64,000 nucleotides of DNA, from NCBI RefSeq assembly GCF_000730645.1, contig NZ_BBIU01000019.1, forward strand, positions 59,110 through 123,109, written 5' to 3'. Position 1 is the first letter of the stretch. Every line of letters begins with the position of its first letter. Position numbers and translations under genes: made by a program. Under the pieces are notes generated by a model. It worked only from the letters and a program-made list of their open reading frames with translations. It was not told the origin of the DNA and searched no databases. Source of the DNA: Pseudomonas parafulva NBRC 16636 = DSM 17004. Its GTDB lineage: Bacteria > Pseudomonadota > Gammaproteobacteria > Pseudomonadales > Pseudomonadaceae. Of the stretch, positions 16,143-25,307 are shown in pieces.

Positions 16143-17666
16143 ATGACCGTGATCAAGCAAGACGACCTGATTCAGAGCGTCGCCGATGCCCTGCAATTCA
16201 TTTCGTACTACCACCCCGTCGATTTCATCCAGGCCATGCACGAGGCCTACCTGCGCGAAGAGTCGCCGGCTGCACGCGATTCCATCGCCCAGATCCTGAT
16301 CAACTCGCGCATGTGCGCCACCGGCCACCGCCCGATCTGCCAGGACACCGGTATCGTCACCGTGTTCGTGCGCGTGGGCATGGACGTGCGCTGGGATGGC
16401 GCCACCCTGAGCGTCGACGACATGATCAACGAAGGTGTGCGCCGCGCCTACAACCTGCCTGAAAACGTGCTGCGTGCATCGATCCTGGCCGACCCGGCCG
16501 GCGCTCGCAAGAACACCAAGGACAACACCCCGGCCGTTATCCATTACTCCATCGTCCCCGGCGACAAGGTTGAAGTGGACGTGGCCGCCAAGGGTGGCGG
16601 TTCGGAGAACAAGTCGAAGATGGCCATGCTCAACCCATCCGACTCCATCGTCGACTGGGTCCTCAAGACCGTGCCGACCATGGGCGCCGGCTGGTGCCCG
16701 CCTGGCATGCTCGGCATCGGTATCGGCGGCACCGCCGAGAAGGCCGCCGTCATGGCCAAGGAAGTGTTGATGGAATCCATCGACATCCACGAGCTCAAGG
16801 CCCGTGGCCCGCAGAACCGCCTGGAAGAAATTCGCCTGGAGCTGTTCGAAAAGGTCAACCAACTGGGCATCGGTGCCCAGGGCCTGGGTGGCCTCACCAC
16901 CGTGCTCGACGTCAAGATCATGGACTACCCGACCCATGCGGCTTCGCTGCCGGTCTGCATGATCCCCAACTGCGCCGCCACCCGCCACGCCCACTTCGTG
17001 CTCGATGGCTCGGGCCCGGCTGAGCTGGAAGCCCCGTCGCTGGACGCCTACCCGGAAATCGTCTGGGAAGCCGGCCCAAGCGCTCGCCGCGTCAACCTCG
17101 ACGACATCACCCCGGAAGAAGTCGCCAGCTGGAAGCCGGGCGAAACCATCCTGCTCAACGGCAAGATGCTCACCGGCCGCGACGCTGCCCACAAGCGCAT
17201 GGTCGAAATGCTCAACCGCGGCGAAGCGCTGCCGGTCGACTTGAAAGGCCGCTTCATCTACTACGTAGGCCCGGTCGACCCGGTGGGTGACGAAGTCGTT
17301 GGCCCAGCCGGCCCGACCACTGCCACGCGCATGGACAAATTCACCCGTCAAATCCTCGAGCAGACCGGCCTGCTGGGCATGATCGGCAAGTCCGAGCGCG
17401 GCCCGACCGCCATCGAGGCGATCAAGGACAACAAGGCCGTGTACCTGATGGCCGTGGGTGGCGCTGCCTACCTGGTGGCCCAGGCCATCCGCAAGTCGAA
17501 GGTGCTGGCCTTCGCCGAGCTGGGCATGGAAGCGATCTACGAGTTCGAGGTCAAGGACATGCCGGTTACCGTCGCGGTAGACAGTAACGGTGAGTCTGTG
17601 CACATCACGGGCCCTGCCCTGTGGCAGAGCAAGATTGCCCAGAGCCTGGCAGTCGAAGTGAAGTAA
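16143..17666 (+). CDS. fumA: Class I fumarate hydratase (4Fe-4S)
   Basis: This 507-aa cytoplasmic, oxygen-sensitive iron-sulfur enzyme interconverts fumarate and L-malate in the TCA cycle. Both domains of the fused family are present: the N-terminal alpha domain (about 1-290) with GHRPICQDTGIVTVFV and IPNCAATRHAHFVLDG, whose cysteines and the one in GAGWCPPGMLG are the likely cluster ligands, and the C-terminal beta domain from about 330. The start at 16143 (MTVIKQDDL) follows GGAGCG. Pseudomonads also have iron-free FumC, usually with sodA under iron starvation; this enzyme would serve under iron sufficiency. A REP-like hairpin follows. Confidence 0.95.
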   Translation: MTVIKQDDLIQSVADALQFISYYHPVDFIQAMHEAYLREESPAARDSIAQILINSRMCATGHRPICQDTGIVTVFVRVGMDVRWDGATLSVDDMINEGVRRAYNLPENVLRASILADPAGARKNTKDNTPAVIHYSIVPGDKVEVDVAAKGGGSENKSKMAMLNPSDSIVDWVLKTVPTMGAGWCPPGMLGIGIGGTAEKAAVMAKEVLMESIDIHELKARGPQNRLEEIRLELFEKVNQLGIGAQGLGGLTTVLDVKIMDYPTHAASLPVCMIPNCAATRHAHFVLDGSGPAELEAPSLDAYPEIVWEAGPSARRVNLDDITPEEVASWKPGETILLNGKMLTGRDAAHKRMVEMLNRGEALPVDLKGRFIYYVGPVDPVGDEVVGPAGPTTATRMDKFTRQILEQTGLLGMIGKSERGPTAIEAIKDNKAVYLMAVGGAAYLVAQAIRKSKVLAFAELGMEAIYEFEVKDMPVTVAVDSNGESVHITGPALWQSKIAQSLAVEVK

Positions 17667-17683
17667 AACTGCCTCGCGCGCAA

Positions 17684-17719
17684 GCCCGCTCCCACTGCGT
17701 TACGCCTGTGGGAGCGGGC
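17684..17719. repeat. REP-like palindrome after fumarase
   Basis: GCCCGCTCCCAC (17684-17695) pairs perfectly with GTGGGAGCGGGC (17708-17719). This core is characteristic of the repetitive extragenic palindromes scattered in P. putida genomes. It lies between convergent genes. Confidence 0.75.
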
Positions 17720-17746
17720 CTGACTGCGATGCAAGCATCACGGTCA

Positions 17747-18619
17747 TCAACGCATTCTTTCAAACTGCTCCGGCCAGTCCCGCCAGGTAAAAACCTGCCC
17801 TTCCCGCCGCACCCGCCGCACCTCTTCCAGGTCCAGGTCACACACCAGCCACTGGCTGCCGACCGGGTCAAGTCCTTCACTCAAAGCCATCACCCCATCA
17901 CCCGGCATGCCGTGATCCGGCGGTACGAACAGCCCTGCCCGGCCGATGTTTTCGTCCAGTGCCGGCGACCACGGCGCACGGCCCACCGTGGGGCTCTGCA
18001 ACACGGCAATCTGGTTTTCCAGCGCACGCGCCTGGGCACCGATGCGCACCCGGTGGTAACCCGCCTCGGTGTCAGTGCAGCTCGGCGCCAGTATCAGGTC
18101 GGCCCCCTGTTCAGCGAGCCGACGGGCCAGCAGGGGGAACTCGTTGTCGTAGCAGACCAGAATGCCCAGGCGCCCCAGCTCGGTATCGAAGACCTGCAAA
18201 CCCTGCCCGGCGGCAATCCCCCACTGCTCCCGCTCGAAGCGGGTCATCATCAGTTTGTCCTGATAACCCAGGCAGCCCTGCGGGCCGAACAGCCAGGCGC
18301 GGTTGCGGTACAACCCGTCACCGTCCAGCACCGGCAGCGTGCCCGGCTGCAGGTACACATTCCAGCGCTTGGCAATACTCGCGCACAGCGCCTTCCACGG
18401 CTCGATCAGCGGCTGCATGGCAGCAATCGATGTGCCCAGGTCGCCCCGCTGCCGCGCCGAAAGCTGGCCACTGAGTACCAGCCCGGCGTATTCCGGTAAC
18501 AGCAGCAGGCGGGCGCCAGCGTCCACGGCGTCGGCGCACAGCGCCTGCAGGTGGCCGGCATAGGCGTCCCAGGTTTCGTGCAGCTCGATTGCATACTGGC
18601 AAGCCGCAACGCGGATCAC
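17747..18619 (-). CDS. Carbon-nitrogen (nitrilase-fold) hydrolase
   Basis: This 290-aa cytoplasmic amidohydrolase of the nitrilase superfamily has the Glu-Lys-Cys triad visible as LLPEYAG (about residue 43), YQDKLMMTRFE (about residue 121) and LVCYDNEFP (about residue 155). Such enzymes hydrolyse amides or nitriles of small metabolites; this subgroup has no assigned substrate that I can state. It overlaps the upstream GNAT acetyltransferase gene by four bases (ATGA), so the two are translationally coupled and probably act on related small molecules. It converges on fumarase. Confidence 0.85.
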   Translation of the reverse strand: MIRVAACQYAIELHETWDAYAGHLQALCADAVDAGARLLLLPEYAGLVLSGQLSARQRGDLGTSIAAMQPLIEPWKALCASIAKRWNVYLQPGTLPVLDGDGLYRNRAWLFGPQGCLGYQDKLMMTRFEREQWGIAAGQGLQVFDTELGRLGILVCYDNEFPLLARRLAEQGADLILAPSCTDTEAGYHRVRIGAQARALENQIAVLQSPTVGRAPWSPALDENIGRAGLFVPPDHGMPGDGVMALSEGLDPVGSQWLVCDLDLEEVRRVRREGQVFTWRDWPEQFERMR

Positions 18620-19206
18620 AGTGGCAATTCCTTGAGCCAGAACGACATCAGTTTGTCGGAGCTTTCCGGTTCATCCAGGTCACGCCATGCGTAACGGGTG
18701 CGCAACGACGGGTCGTGCAGAAACCCCCGGTTGCGCCAAAAACCATGCAGTGGCTTGTAGTCAGCCGGCCTTCGTGGGTGCACCCCAGGCCGTTCGACGG
18801 CGCAAAACGCGCAGTAGTCGAACTCGGCCAGCTTGTGCGCGTAGGACTCACGCTCGATGAAAAAGCGCACACCCAGGCCCTGCCCCCGGTACTCGGGCAG
18901 CACCACCGATTCACCGAAATAATAGACGCTGGCCGGGTCACGCCCCTGGGCCAGAAACGGCTGCTGCAGTTCGGGTGCCACATCCACCAGCGGCAGGCCG
19001 GTGGAGGCGCCCACCACCTTGCCGTCGTCCAGTGCCAGCACCACAAGGCTGCGCCCAGAGCGGGCATAGGTGGCGAGGTAGTCGGCTTCGTACTCGGGCG
19101 AGCCGTCGTAGAGGTAAGGGAACTCGCGGAACACGTTCAGGCGCAGACGAGCGAGGTCATCGATGTAAGGCGCGATAGCGGCGCCGTGCAACAGGCGTAT
19201 TTCCAT
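18616..19206 (-). CDS. GNAT-family acetyltransferase
   Basis: This 196-aa cytoplasmic protein has a GNAT N-acetyltransferase fold. The acetyl-CoA-binding signature VLPEYRGQGLGVRFF is present near residues 100-114, and strands around VVLALDDGKVVGAST precede it. It starts MEIRLLHGA and is close to family length. Its stop overlaps the start of the nitrilase-fold hydrolase gene, forming a two-gene operon. The substrate is unknown. A candidate start further upstream is not needed. Confidence 0.82.
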   Translation of the reverse strand: MEIRLLHGAAIAPYIDDLARLRLNVFREFPYLYDGSPEYEADYLATYARSGRSLVVLALDDGKVVGASTGLPLVDVAPELQQPFLAQGRDPASVYYFGESVVLPEYRGQGLGVRFFIERESYAHKLAEFDYCAFCAVERPGVHPRRPADYKPLHGFWRNRGFLHDPSLRTRYAWRDLDEPESSDKLMSFWLKELPL

Positions 19207-19321
19207 GCTTGGCGGTCGTTTTGTCGATGTGGATGACGCGCTCGGCTAAGCCGGGCTTGAGGGGAAACCCTATCATCCGGGCCAACGACGCGCCTTTTCC
19301 CTACACGACAGGTATTGTTCC

Positions 19322-19720
19322 ATGACCGCTACCGAACTGGTAAATGCTTACTACGCCGCCTTTAATGCGGGCGACATGCCAGCCTTTCTCGCGCTGCTCA
19401 GCGAAGACGTGATCCACGACATCAACCAGGGTGAGCGGCAGATGGGCAAGGCCAGCTTCGCGGCCTTCATGGGCAAGATGAACCGCTGCTACCGCGAGCG
19501 CCTGGCCGACATCGTGGTCATGCAGAACGCCGACGGCAGCCGCGCCGCCGCTGAATTCACCGTGCACGGCCAGTACCTGGAAGCCGATGAAGGCCTGCCG
19601 GCCGCCAAGGGGCAGACCTACGTGCTACCGGCCGGAGCCTTCTTCTACATCCACTGCGGGAAGATTGCCCGCGTCACCAACTATTACAACCTCAACGACT
19701 GGGTCGAGCAGGTTGCCTGA
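19322..19720 (+). CDS. SnoaL/NTF2-like protein
   Basis: This 132-aa small soluble protein has the cone-shaped NTF2/ketosteroid-isomerase fold: an N-terminal helix pair (TELVNAYYAAFNAGDMPAFLALLSEDV) then a strand-rich half ending NYYNLNDWVEQVA. Family members include isomerases, hydrolases and binding proteins, so the function cannot be assigned. It stands alone, divergent from the acetyltransferase gene and convergent with the DJ-1-like gene. The length matches single-domain SnoaL-like proteins. Confidence 0.8.
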   Translation: MTATELVNAYYAAFNAGDMPAFLALLSEDVIHDINQGERQMGKASFAAFMGKMNRCYRERLADIVVMQNADGSRAAAEFTVHGQYLEADEGLPAAKGQTYVLPAGAFFYIHCGKIARVTNYYNLNDWVEQVA

Positions 19721-19729
19721 GCCACGCGC

Positions 19730-20308
19730 TTACGAGATGCGGGTGCCCAGTACTTTCAGGAAGGCCGCCAGCCACGCCGGGTGCGCAGGCCAGGCAGGCG
19801 CGGTGACCAGGTTGGCATCCACATGGGCCTGGTCGACCGCGATGTCGATGAATGTTCCACCTGCCAGGCGCACCTCCGGCGCACACGCCGGGTAGGCGCT
19901 GCACTCGCGGCCTTTGAGCACGCCCGCGGCCGCCAGCAGTTGCGCACCATGGCACACGGCGGCAATCGGCTTGCCGGCCTGGTCGAAGGCGCGCACCAGG
20001 TCCAGCACCTTCTCGTTCAGGCGCAGGTATTCAGGGGCTCGGCCGCCGGGGATCAGCAGGGCGTCATAGCTTTCGGGGCGAGCCCGCACAAAGTCGTGGT
20101 TCAGGGCAAATTGGTGCCCGGGCTTTTCGCTGTAGGTCTGCTCGCCCTCGAAGTCGTGGATGGCTGTGCGCACGGTCTGCCCCGCGACCTTTTCCGGGCA
20201 CACCGCATGCACCGTATGGCCGACCATGCTCAGCGCCTGGAACGGCACCATGGCCTCGTAATCTTCCACATAATCGCCCACCAGCATGAGAATCTTCTTC
20301 GCCGTCAT
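19730..20308 (-). CDS. DJ-1/PfpI-family protein
   Basis: This 192-aa cytoplasmic protein belongs to the DJ-1/PfpI superfamily, with the conserved nucleophile elbow [10 protein letters not shown] near residue 115 and the acidic partner in the N-terminal [14 protein letters not shown] stretch. Close relatives are glyoxalases/deglycases, proteases or stress proteins; this group is often called type 1 glutamine amidotransferase without biochemical support. I chose ATG 20308 (MTAKKIL) because GGAG lies eight bases ahead; a start six codons further up at 20326 is also open. It converges on the SnoaL-like gene. Confidence 0.82.
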   Translation of the reverse strand: MTAKKILMLVGDYVEDYEAMVPFQALSMVGHTVHAVCPEKVAGQTVRTAIHDFEGEQTYSEKPGHQFALNHDFVRARPESYDALLIPGGRAPEYLRLNEKVLDLVRAFDQAGKPIAAVCHGAQLLAAAGVLKGRECSAYPACAPEVRLAGGTFIDIAVDQAHVDANLVTAPAWPAHPAWLAAFLKVLGTRIS

Positions 20309-20359
20309 CGCATCCGCTCCATCCATTGCCTGTGAACTGTCATCCCACCATAGCCGCTC

Positions 20360-21517
20360 TCAGTCGCGGCGGTCGAGCAGGTTGGCCACCAGCCGGTCCA
20401 GCCAGCCCCAGACGCGCTGCTTTACCCGTCGCCACAGCGGCCGCGCATTCCAATGGTCCAAGTCCACTTCCTGGCTTTGCGCAAAATCGCGCTCGAAGCT
20501 GGCGACCACAGCGGCCGTCAGTGCCGGGTCCAGTGCCTCGATGTTGGCTTCGAGGTTGAAGCGCAGGTTCCAGTGGTCGAAGTTGCACGAACCGATGCTT
20601 ACCCAGTCATCCACCACCACCATTTTCAGGTGCAGGAAACACGGCTGGTATTCGAAGATCCGCACGCCGGCACGCAACAGGCGGGGGTAATAGCGGTGCC
20701 CGGCATAGCGGACGGACGGGTGATCGGTACGCGGGCCGGTCAGCAGCAGGCGCACATCCACCCCCTTGCCAGCGGCGCGGCGCAACGAGCGGCGCACGCT
20801 CCAGGTGGGTAGAAAATAAGGCGTGGCCAGCCACACACGCTGGGTGCCGCTGTTAAGCGCGCGCACCAGCGCGTGCAGGATGTCCTGGTGCTGGCGGGCG
20901 TCGGCATAGGCTACCCGGCCCAGACCCTGCCCCTTCGCCGGCACTTTGGGCAAGCGCGGCAGGCCAAACCCTTCGGCAGGGCGCCAGGCCGTGCGACGGT
21001 GGTTGGCCTGCCACTGGCGGTCGAACAGCAACTGCCAGTCGCTCACCACCGGGCCCTGTATCTGCACCATCACTTCATGCCAATCGCTGGCGGCAGCGTC
21101 TGGCCGCCAGAATTCGTCGGTCACACCCGTGCCGCCCACCACCGCCCAGCGCTCGTCCACCAACAACAACTTGCGATGATCGCGGTAGAGGTTGCGCAAG
21201 CCGCGCTTCCAGTGCAGGCGGTTGTACCAGCGCAGGTACACACCGGCATCCACCAGGCGCTGGCGCAACACGCTGTTGAAGGCCAGGGAGCCGTAGTCAT
21301 CGAACAGGCAGCGGACCCGCACACCGCGCCGGGCAGTGTGTTCAAGGGCCTGGACCACGGCCTCGGCGCAGGCGCCTGCTTCGACCAGGTACAACTCAAG
21401 GTCGACCTGGGTCTGGGCGCCGCTGATGGCCGCGAGCATGCGCGGGAAAAATTCGGGGCCATCGATCAGCAGTTCGAACTGGTTGCCATCCCGCCAGGGG
21501 AAGACTGGCCCCGGCAT
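20360..21517 (-). CDS. Phospholipase D-family cardiolipin synthase
   Basis: This 385-aa protein has two phospholipase D HKD motifs, YRDHRKLLLVDERW near residue 112 and FLHLKMVVVDDWVSIG near residue 295, and resembles ClsB-type cardiolipin synthases, which join phosphatidyl groups to make cardiolipin. Unlike ClsA it lacks N-terminal membrane helices; an amphipathic, basic C-terminus (WRRVKQRVWGWLDRLVANLL) may attach it to the membrane. It starts one base after the yceI-like stop region, so the two genes form an operon. Confidence 0.85.
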   Translation of the reverse strand: MPGPVFPWRDGNQFELLIDGPEFFPRMLAAISGAQTQVDLELYLVEAGACAEAVVQALEHTARRGVRVRCLFDDYGSLAFNSVLRQRLVDAGVYLRWYNRLHWKRGLRNLYRDHRKLLLVDERWAVVGGTGVTDEFWRPDAAASDWHEVMVQIQGPVVSDWQLLFDRQWQANHRRTAWRPAEGFGLPRLPKVPAKGQGLGRVAYADARQHQDILHALVRALNSGTQRVWLATPYFLPTWSVRRSLRRAAGKGVDVRLLLTGPRTDHPSVRYAGHRYYPRLLRAGVRIFEYQPCFLHLKMVVVDDWVSIGSCNFDHWNLRFNLEANIEALDPALTAAVVASFERDFAQSQEVDLDHWNARPLWRRVKQRVWGWLDRLVANLLDRRD

Positions 21518-21518
21518 G

Positions 21519-22100
21519 TCAGCGGGCGTTGAAGATCAGCACCGCATTGACCGGCACCGAGGGGTTGATGGATTTGAGCTTGGCGAACTTGCGCAGGGTT
21601 TCCAGCCCTGGCAGCAGGCCGAAGTCTTCGGCACGCAGCACCAGCGGCTCCAGGGTCACCACCTGAAAACGCCGCTGGTCCAGGCGCGTTGCCAGCAACA
21701 GGGCATCGTAGTTGTGCGACTGGCCACGCAAGGTCACCGTCACCGGCAGGCGCAGTTCGATCTGCGCACCGTCGGCCAGGTCGTTGATGGGCCGCAGGTC
21801 CAGTTGCGCCTGTACCTGCGCCTCGGCAAAGCGGCCGACGTCGAACAGGTCGTCACGCATGCGCTCATCCCTCAACGGGATGCCGCTGCTGACCGAATCC
21901 ATCTCGATGCGCAGCCCTGCAACACCCTGGCGGTCGACCGACCCATGCAACACGAGAAAACGGTGCACTTCAGCCGTATCGCCGTTCTTGCCGGTAATGA
22001 AGGACAAGCGTGACGATTCACCGTCGAGGTGCCAGTTGGCCTGTACAGGTAGGCAGAATGCCAGCAGCAAGGCCGGCAGCAGGCGGGGCAGTTTGAACAT
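21519..22100 (-). CDS. YceI-family periplasmic protein
   Basis: This 193-aa protein begins with a signal peptide (MFKLPRLLPALLLAFCLPVQA, cleavage after residue 21) and continues as a YceI lipocalin-like beta-barrel (NWHLDGESSRLSFITGK to PVNAVLIFNAR). YceI proteins bind isoprenoid or fatty lipids in the periplasm. It lies directly upstream of the cardiolipin synthase-like gene with no gap, which suggests a shared role in lipid handling; that link is inference. Confidence 0.85.
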   Translation of the reverse strand: MFKLPRLLPALLLAFCLPVQANWHLDGESSRLSFITGKNGDTAEVHRFLVLHGSVDRQGVAGLRIEMDSVSSGIPLRDERMRDDLFDVGRFAEAQVQAQLDLRPINDLADGAQIELRLPVTVTLRGQSHNYDALLLATRLDQRRFQVVTLEPLVLRAEDFGLLPGLETLRKFAKLKSINPSVPVNAVLIFNAR

Positions 22101-22145
22101 GACGGATCTCGTAAAACCAGGCCGCCAACCTTACCGCGCCGCTCT

Positions 22146-22442
22146 TCATGGCAGCAAGCGGCAGCCTGCACGTGGGCCCTGCCAGCGCGCCTGTGCACGT
22201 TGGCCCAGGCCCTCGGCAGTGATCTGCCGCTGCAGGGTGCTTTCCTGTAGATGGCTCAAGGGCAACCACTGTTTGACATAGGCGCCGCAGTATTCAGGCG
22301 TGAACCCCATGACGAAGCGACACGAGCAGTACTCCTTGGCCGAGTAGGCGGCAAGGATACCCGGGAAATCGCCCAGCGCCTGGCGCTCACTCCAGGCCCA
22401 CCCGCACAGCGCCACTACCAACAGCCATGCTACCCGCTTCAT
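22146..22442 (-). CDS. Cys-containing small exported protein
   Basis: This 98-aa protein is of unknown family. An N-terminal hydrophobic stretch (KRVAWLLVVALCGWAW) is likely a signal anchor or signal peptide, followed by a short exported domain with Cys at EYCSCRF, EYCGAY and GCRLL. The cysteines could form disulfides in the periplasm. The start codon overlaps the stop of the serine hydrolase gene (ATGA), so it is translated with it, which suggests partnership. I recognise no domain. Confidence 0.7.
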   Translation of the reverse strand: MKRVAWLLVVALCGWAWSERQALGDFPGILAAYSAKEYCSCRFVMGFTPEYCGAYVKQWLPLSHLQESTLQRQITAEGLGQRAQARWQGPRAGCRLLP

Positions 22443-23515
22443 TCGCCCGCCCCTGCCAACGCCGCCAGCACGCGCTTGAGCAACGCGTCATGCCGGTAGC
22501 TGGCGTCACGGTCATCGGCATAGCGCACGATGACCAGGTTCTGCTCCGGTACCACATACAGCGCCTGGCCCCAGTGCCCCAAGGCGGCGTAGGTACCTGC
22601 CGGTGCACTCGGCCAGGGCCGTTGGCCATCGGCGTCTGGCTGGTTCAGCCACCAGTGGCCGCCGGGGCTGGGCTCACCGGGCTCACGGCGGGCATTGGCA
22701 AATGGCGTGCGGTTGAACGCCACCCAGTCAGCGGGCAGCAACTGCCGGCCATGCCAGCGGCCATCGCGCAGCATCAGCAGGCCGATACGGGCCAGGTCGC
22801 GGGCAGTCAGGTACAGGTAGGAGGAGCCAACGAAGGTGCCTGCAGCATCGCGTTCCCACACCGCGCTGTCGATGCCCAGCGGCGTGAACAAGGCCTGCCA
22901 GGGGTAATCCGGGTACTGCGCGGCGCCCAGCATGCCGCGCAGGCCGGCGGCCAACAGGTTGCTGTCACCGCTGGAGTACACAAATTGCTGGCCAGCCGGC
23001 GCCGCCGCCTCGTGGCTGGCCGTATAGGCCGCCATATCGCTGCGGCCTCGGGTGTACAGCATGGCCACCACTGAAGACTTGAGCGGCGCGAATTCGTAAT
23101 CCTCCTGCCATTGCAACCCACTGGCCCAATGCAGCAGGTCCACCATGCGCACATCCGGGTGCGCGGCCATGGCGGGATAGAAGCGTGCCAGCGGGTCTTG
23201 CAAATGGAAGCGGCCTTGCCCGTAGGCCACCCCAAGCACGGTGGCGAGCACGCTCTTACTCACCGACCAGGTGAGGTGTGCAGTGCTGGCGGTGGTTGGC
23301 GCGGCGTAGCGTTCGTGAACGATGCGCCCGTCGCGGACGATCAGCAGGGCATCGGTGCGGACGCCATCACGCCCTGCACCGGTGCGCGATGGGAACGCAT
23401 AGGCGTCCACCGCTTGCCAGTCCAGCGTATCGGGTGCGCGCTGCCAGTGCGCATCAGGCCACGGCTCAGCCTGGGCGGTGGTCATGCATAGAAACAGCAA
23501 CAGGCCTTTGAGCAT
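22439..23515 (-). CDS. Beta-lactamase-fold serine hydrolase
   Basis: This 358-aa exported protein of the class C beta-lactamase/esterase superfamily has a signal peptide (MLKGLLLFLCMTTAQA). The catalytic SxxK is in WSVSKSVLA near residue 85; the second motif appears as YSSGDSN near residue 183, where the Tyr is in place; and the third-strand motif is HWG near the C-terminus. Such proteins are usually esterases or peptidases rather than antibiotic-destroying enzymes, and this one is not a typical AmpC. The Cys-containing small protein downstream is coupled to it. Confidence 0.83.
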   Translation of the reverse strand: MLKGLLLFLCMTTAQAEPWPDAHWQRAPDTLDWQAVDAYAFPSRTGAGRDGVRTDALLIVRDGRIVHERYAAPTTASTAHLTWSVSKSVLATVLGVAYGQGRFHLQDPLARFYPAMAAHPDVRMVDLLHWASGLQWQEDYEFAPLKSSVVAMLYTRGRSDMAAYTASHEAAAPAGQQFVYSSGDSNLLAAGLRGMLGAAQYPDYPWQALFTPLGIDSAVWERDAAGTFVGSSYLYLTARDLARIGLLMLRDGRWHGRQLLPADWVAFNRTPFANARREPGEPSPGGHWWLNQPDADGQRPWPSAPAGTYAALGHWGQALYVVPEQNLVIVRYADDRDASYRHDALLKRVLAALAGAGE

Positions 23516-23714
23516 TGCGGTTCGGGCTCTCTGTAGCAGGCATCGATGATGTGCGCAGCAGGCTACGGCCCTTTCGTGACAGTTGCGCAGTGCTGGCGGG
23601 TGTCATGCAAGCATCACCAAAGGTTCATGGGGGTGACACCGGGTCTACCTAGGCTGACCTTGCACAACAAAGCCGACCGGCCGCTCTTCCATGGCTGGCT
23701 TATGGAGACTCGCA

Positions 23715-24470
23715 ATGACTCGGATCGCTCACACTGGCGACAACAGCACCGAACGCCGTCTGCAAGCCGAACGCCTGGTTGGCGAAGCGGCCCTTCAAGA
23801 AGCCCAGGCCTTGCGCTATCAAGTATTCAGCGCGGAGTTCAAAGCCAAGCTCAAAGGTGCCGAGCACGGCCTGGACAGGGATGACTACGACGTTCACTGC
23901 CGCCACATTGGTGTGCGTGACCTGAACACCGGCAAGCTGGTGGCGACCACTCGCCTGCTCGACCACCAGGCCGCCAGCAGCCTGGGCCGCTTCTACAGCG
24001 AAGAAGAGTTCAGCCTGCATGGCCTGGTGCAGCTGCAAGGCCCGATCCTGGAACTGGGCCGTACCTGTGTTGCCCCCGACTACCGCAACGGCGGCACCAT
24101 CGCCGTGTTGTGGGGCGAACTGGCCGAAGTGCTCAACGAGGGGCGCTACAGCTACCTGATGGGCTGCGCCAGCATTCCGATGCAGGACGGCGGTATCCAG
24201 GCTCACGCGGTGATGCAGCGCCTGCGCGAGCGCTACCTGTGCACCGAGCACCTGCGTGCCGAGCCACGTAACCCGCTGCCCAAACTGGCCTTGCCCAGCA
24301 ACGTGATCGCAGAAATGCCACCCCTGCTCAAGGCCTACATGCGCCTGGGGGCGAAGATCTGCGGTGAACCGTGCTGGGACCAGGACTTCCAGGTGGCCGA
24401 TGTGTTCATCCTGCTCAAACGCGACGAGTTGTGCCCGCGTTATGCCCGCCACTTCAAGGCGGCAGTCTGA
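23715..24470 (+). CDS. olsB: Ornithine N-acyltransferase OlsB
   Basis: This 251-aa enzyme of the GNAT-like acyltransferase family attaches a 3-hydroxyacyl group from ACP to ornithine, the first step of ornithine lipid synthesis. Family features visible are [14 protein letters not shown] near the N-terminus, [15 protein letters not shown] in the middle, and [14 protein letters not shown] chose ATG 23715 (MTRIAHTGD) because GGAG lies eight bases before it; an ATG eight codons upstream is also open. It overlaps olsA by one base. Ornithine lipids replace phospholipids under phosphate limitation in pseudomonads, but no Pho box was found upstream. Confidence 0.9.
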   Translation: MTRIAHTGDNSTERRLQAERLVGEAALQEAQALRYQVFSAEFKAKLKGAEHGLDRDDYDVHCRHIGVRDLNTGKLVATTRLLDHQAASSLGRFYSEEEFSLHGLVQLQGPILELGRTCVAPDYRNGGTIAVLWGELAEVLNEGRYSYLMGCASIPMQDGGIQAHAVMQRLRERYLCTEHLRAEPRNPLPKLALPSNVIAEMPPLLKAYMRLGAKICGEPCWDQDFQVADVFILLKRDELCPRYARHFKAAV

Positions 24471-25258
24471 TGACCAGGCTGCGGGTGCTGGCCCGCCTGT
24501 GCCGGCTGCTGATGGTGGTAGTACTGGGCATGCTGATGGCAAGCGTGATCGCTGTGGGCGAACGCCTTGGCGTAAAAGCCAACCTTGAACGCCGCCAGCG
24601 CTGGAGCTGCATGTTCATGAAGCGCCTGGTGGCTGCCCTGCCCTTCGACGTGCAGGTACGCGGCCAACTGCCGCGCCAGCCGATGCTGTGGGTCAGCAAT
24701 CACGTGTCCTGGACCGATATCCCACTGCTGGGCATGCTGCTGCCGCTGTCGTTCCTGTCCAAGGCCGAAGTGCGGCACTGGCCGGTCGCCGGCTGGCTGG
24801 CCGAGCAGGCCGGCACACTGTTCATCCGGCGTGGCGGGGGCGATGGCCAGCGCCTGCGCGAGCAGATCAGCGAGCAGTTGGGTCAGGCCAGGCCGCTGCT
24901 GATTTTCCCCGAAGGCACCACCACGGATGGATCCCAATTGCGCACCTTCCATGGCCGCTTGCTGGCTGGGGCAATTGACCAGGGCGTGGCGGTGCAGCCG
25001 GTTGCCATCGAGTACCTGCGCGACGGCAAGCCTGACCCGGTTGCCCCGTTCGTTGGCGATGATGACCTGGTGTCCCACCTCATGCGCCTGTTCGCGCAGC
25101 CACGCAGCCAGGTACACATCCACCTGTTACCACCGGTTGAGAGTGCGGGCAAGGAGCGCGCGGTGCTGGCCCTGCAGGCACAACAAGCCATCCAGGTGGC
25201 ATTGTTCGGCTTCGAAGTCGTAGCAGCAGCCCCACGCCGCCAGCCAAAGGCCGCTTGA
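24470..25258 (+). CDS. olsA: Lyso-ornithine lipid O-acyltransferase OlsA
   Basis: This 262-aa membrane-associated acyltransferase of the PlsC family adds the second acyl chain to lyso-ornithine lipid. An N-terminal hydrophobic helix (about 9-30) anchors it; the HX4D motif is NHVSWTD near residue 76, and the glycerolipid-binding FPEGTTTDGSQL follows near residue 145. The TGATG junction with olsB (stop and start sharing one base) shows translational coupling. Length and pairing fit the olsBA operon described in P. aeruginosa. It converges on acpH. Confidence 0.9.
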   Translation: MTRLRVLARLCRLLMVVVLGMLMASVIAVGERLGVKANLERRQRWSCMFMKRLVAALPFDVQVRGQLPRQPMLWVSNHVSWTDIPLLGMLLPLSFLSKAEVRHWPVAGWLAEQAGTLFIRRGGGDGQRLREQISEQLGQARPLLIFPEGTTTDGSQLRTFHGRLLAGAIDQGVAVQPVAIEYLRDGKPDPVAPFVGDDDLVSHLMRLFAQPRSQVHIHLLPPVESAGKERAVLALQAQQAIQVALFGFEVVAAAPRRQPKAA

Positions 25259-25307
25259 GCAAATCGCCCCGTCGCTCGCGATGCGCCGCAAACGTGGCGC
25301 ATTCCCC

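Noticed and set aside
16125..17603. 492-codon minus-strand frame under fumarase
   Set aside because: It is antisense to a full-length fumarase with typical antisense composition.
17684..17719. CRISPR repeat
   Set aside because: It is a single palindrome with no spaced copies; a REP element explains it.
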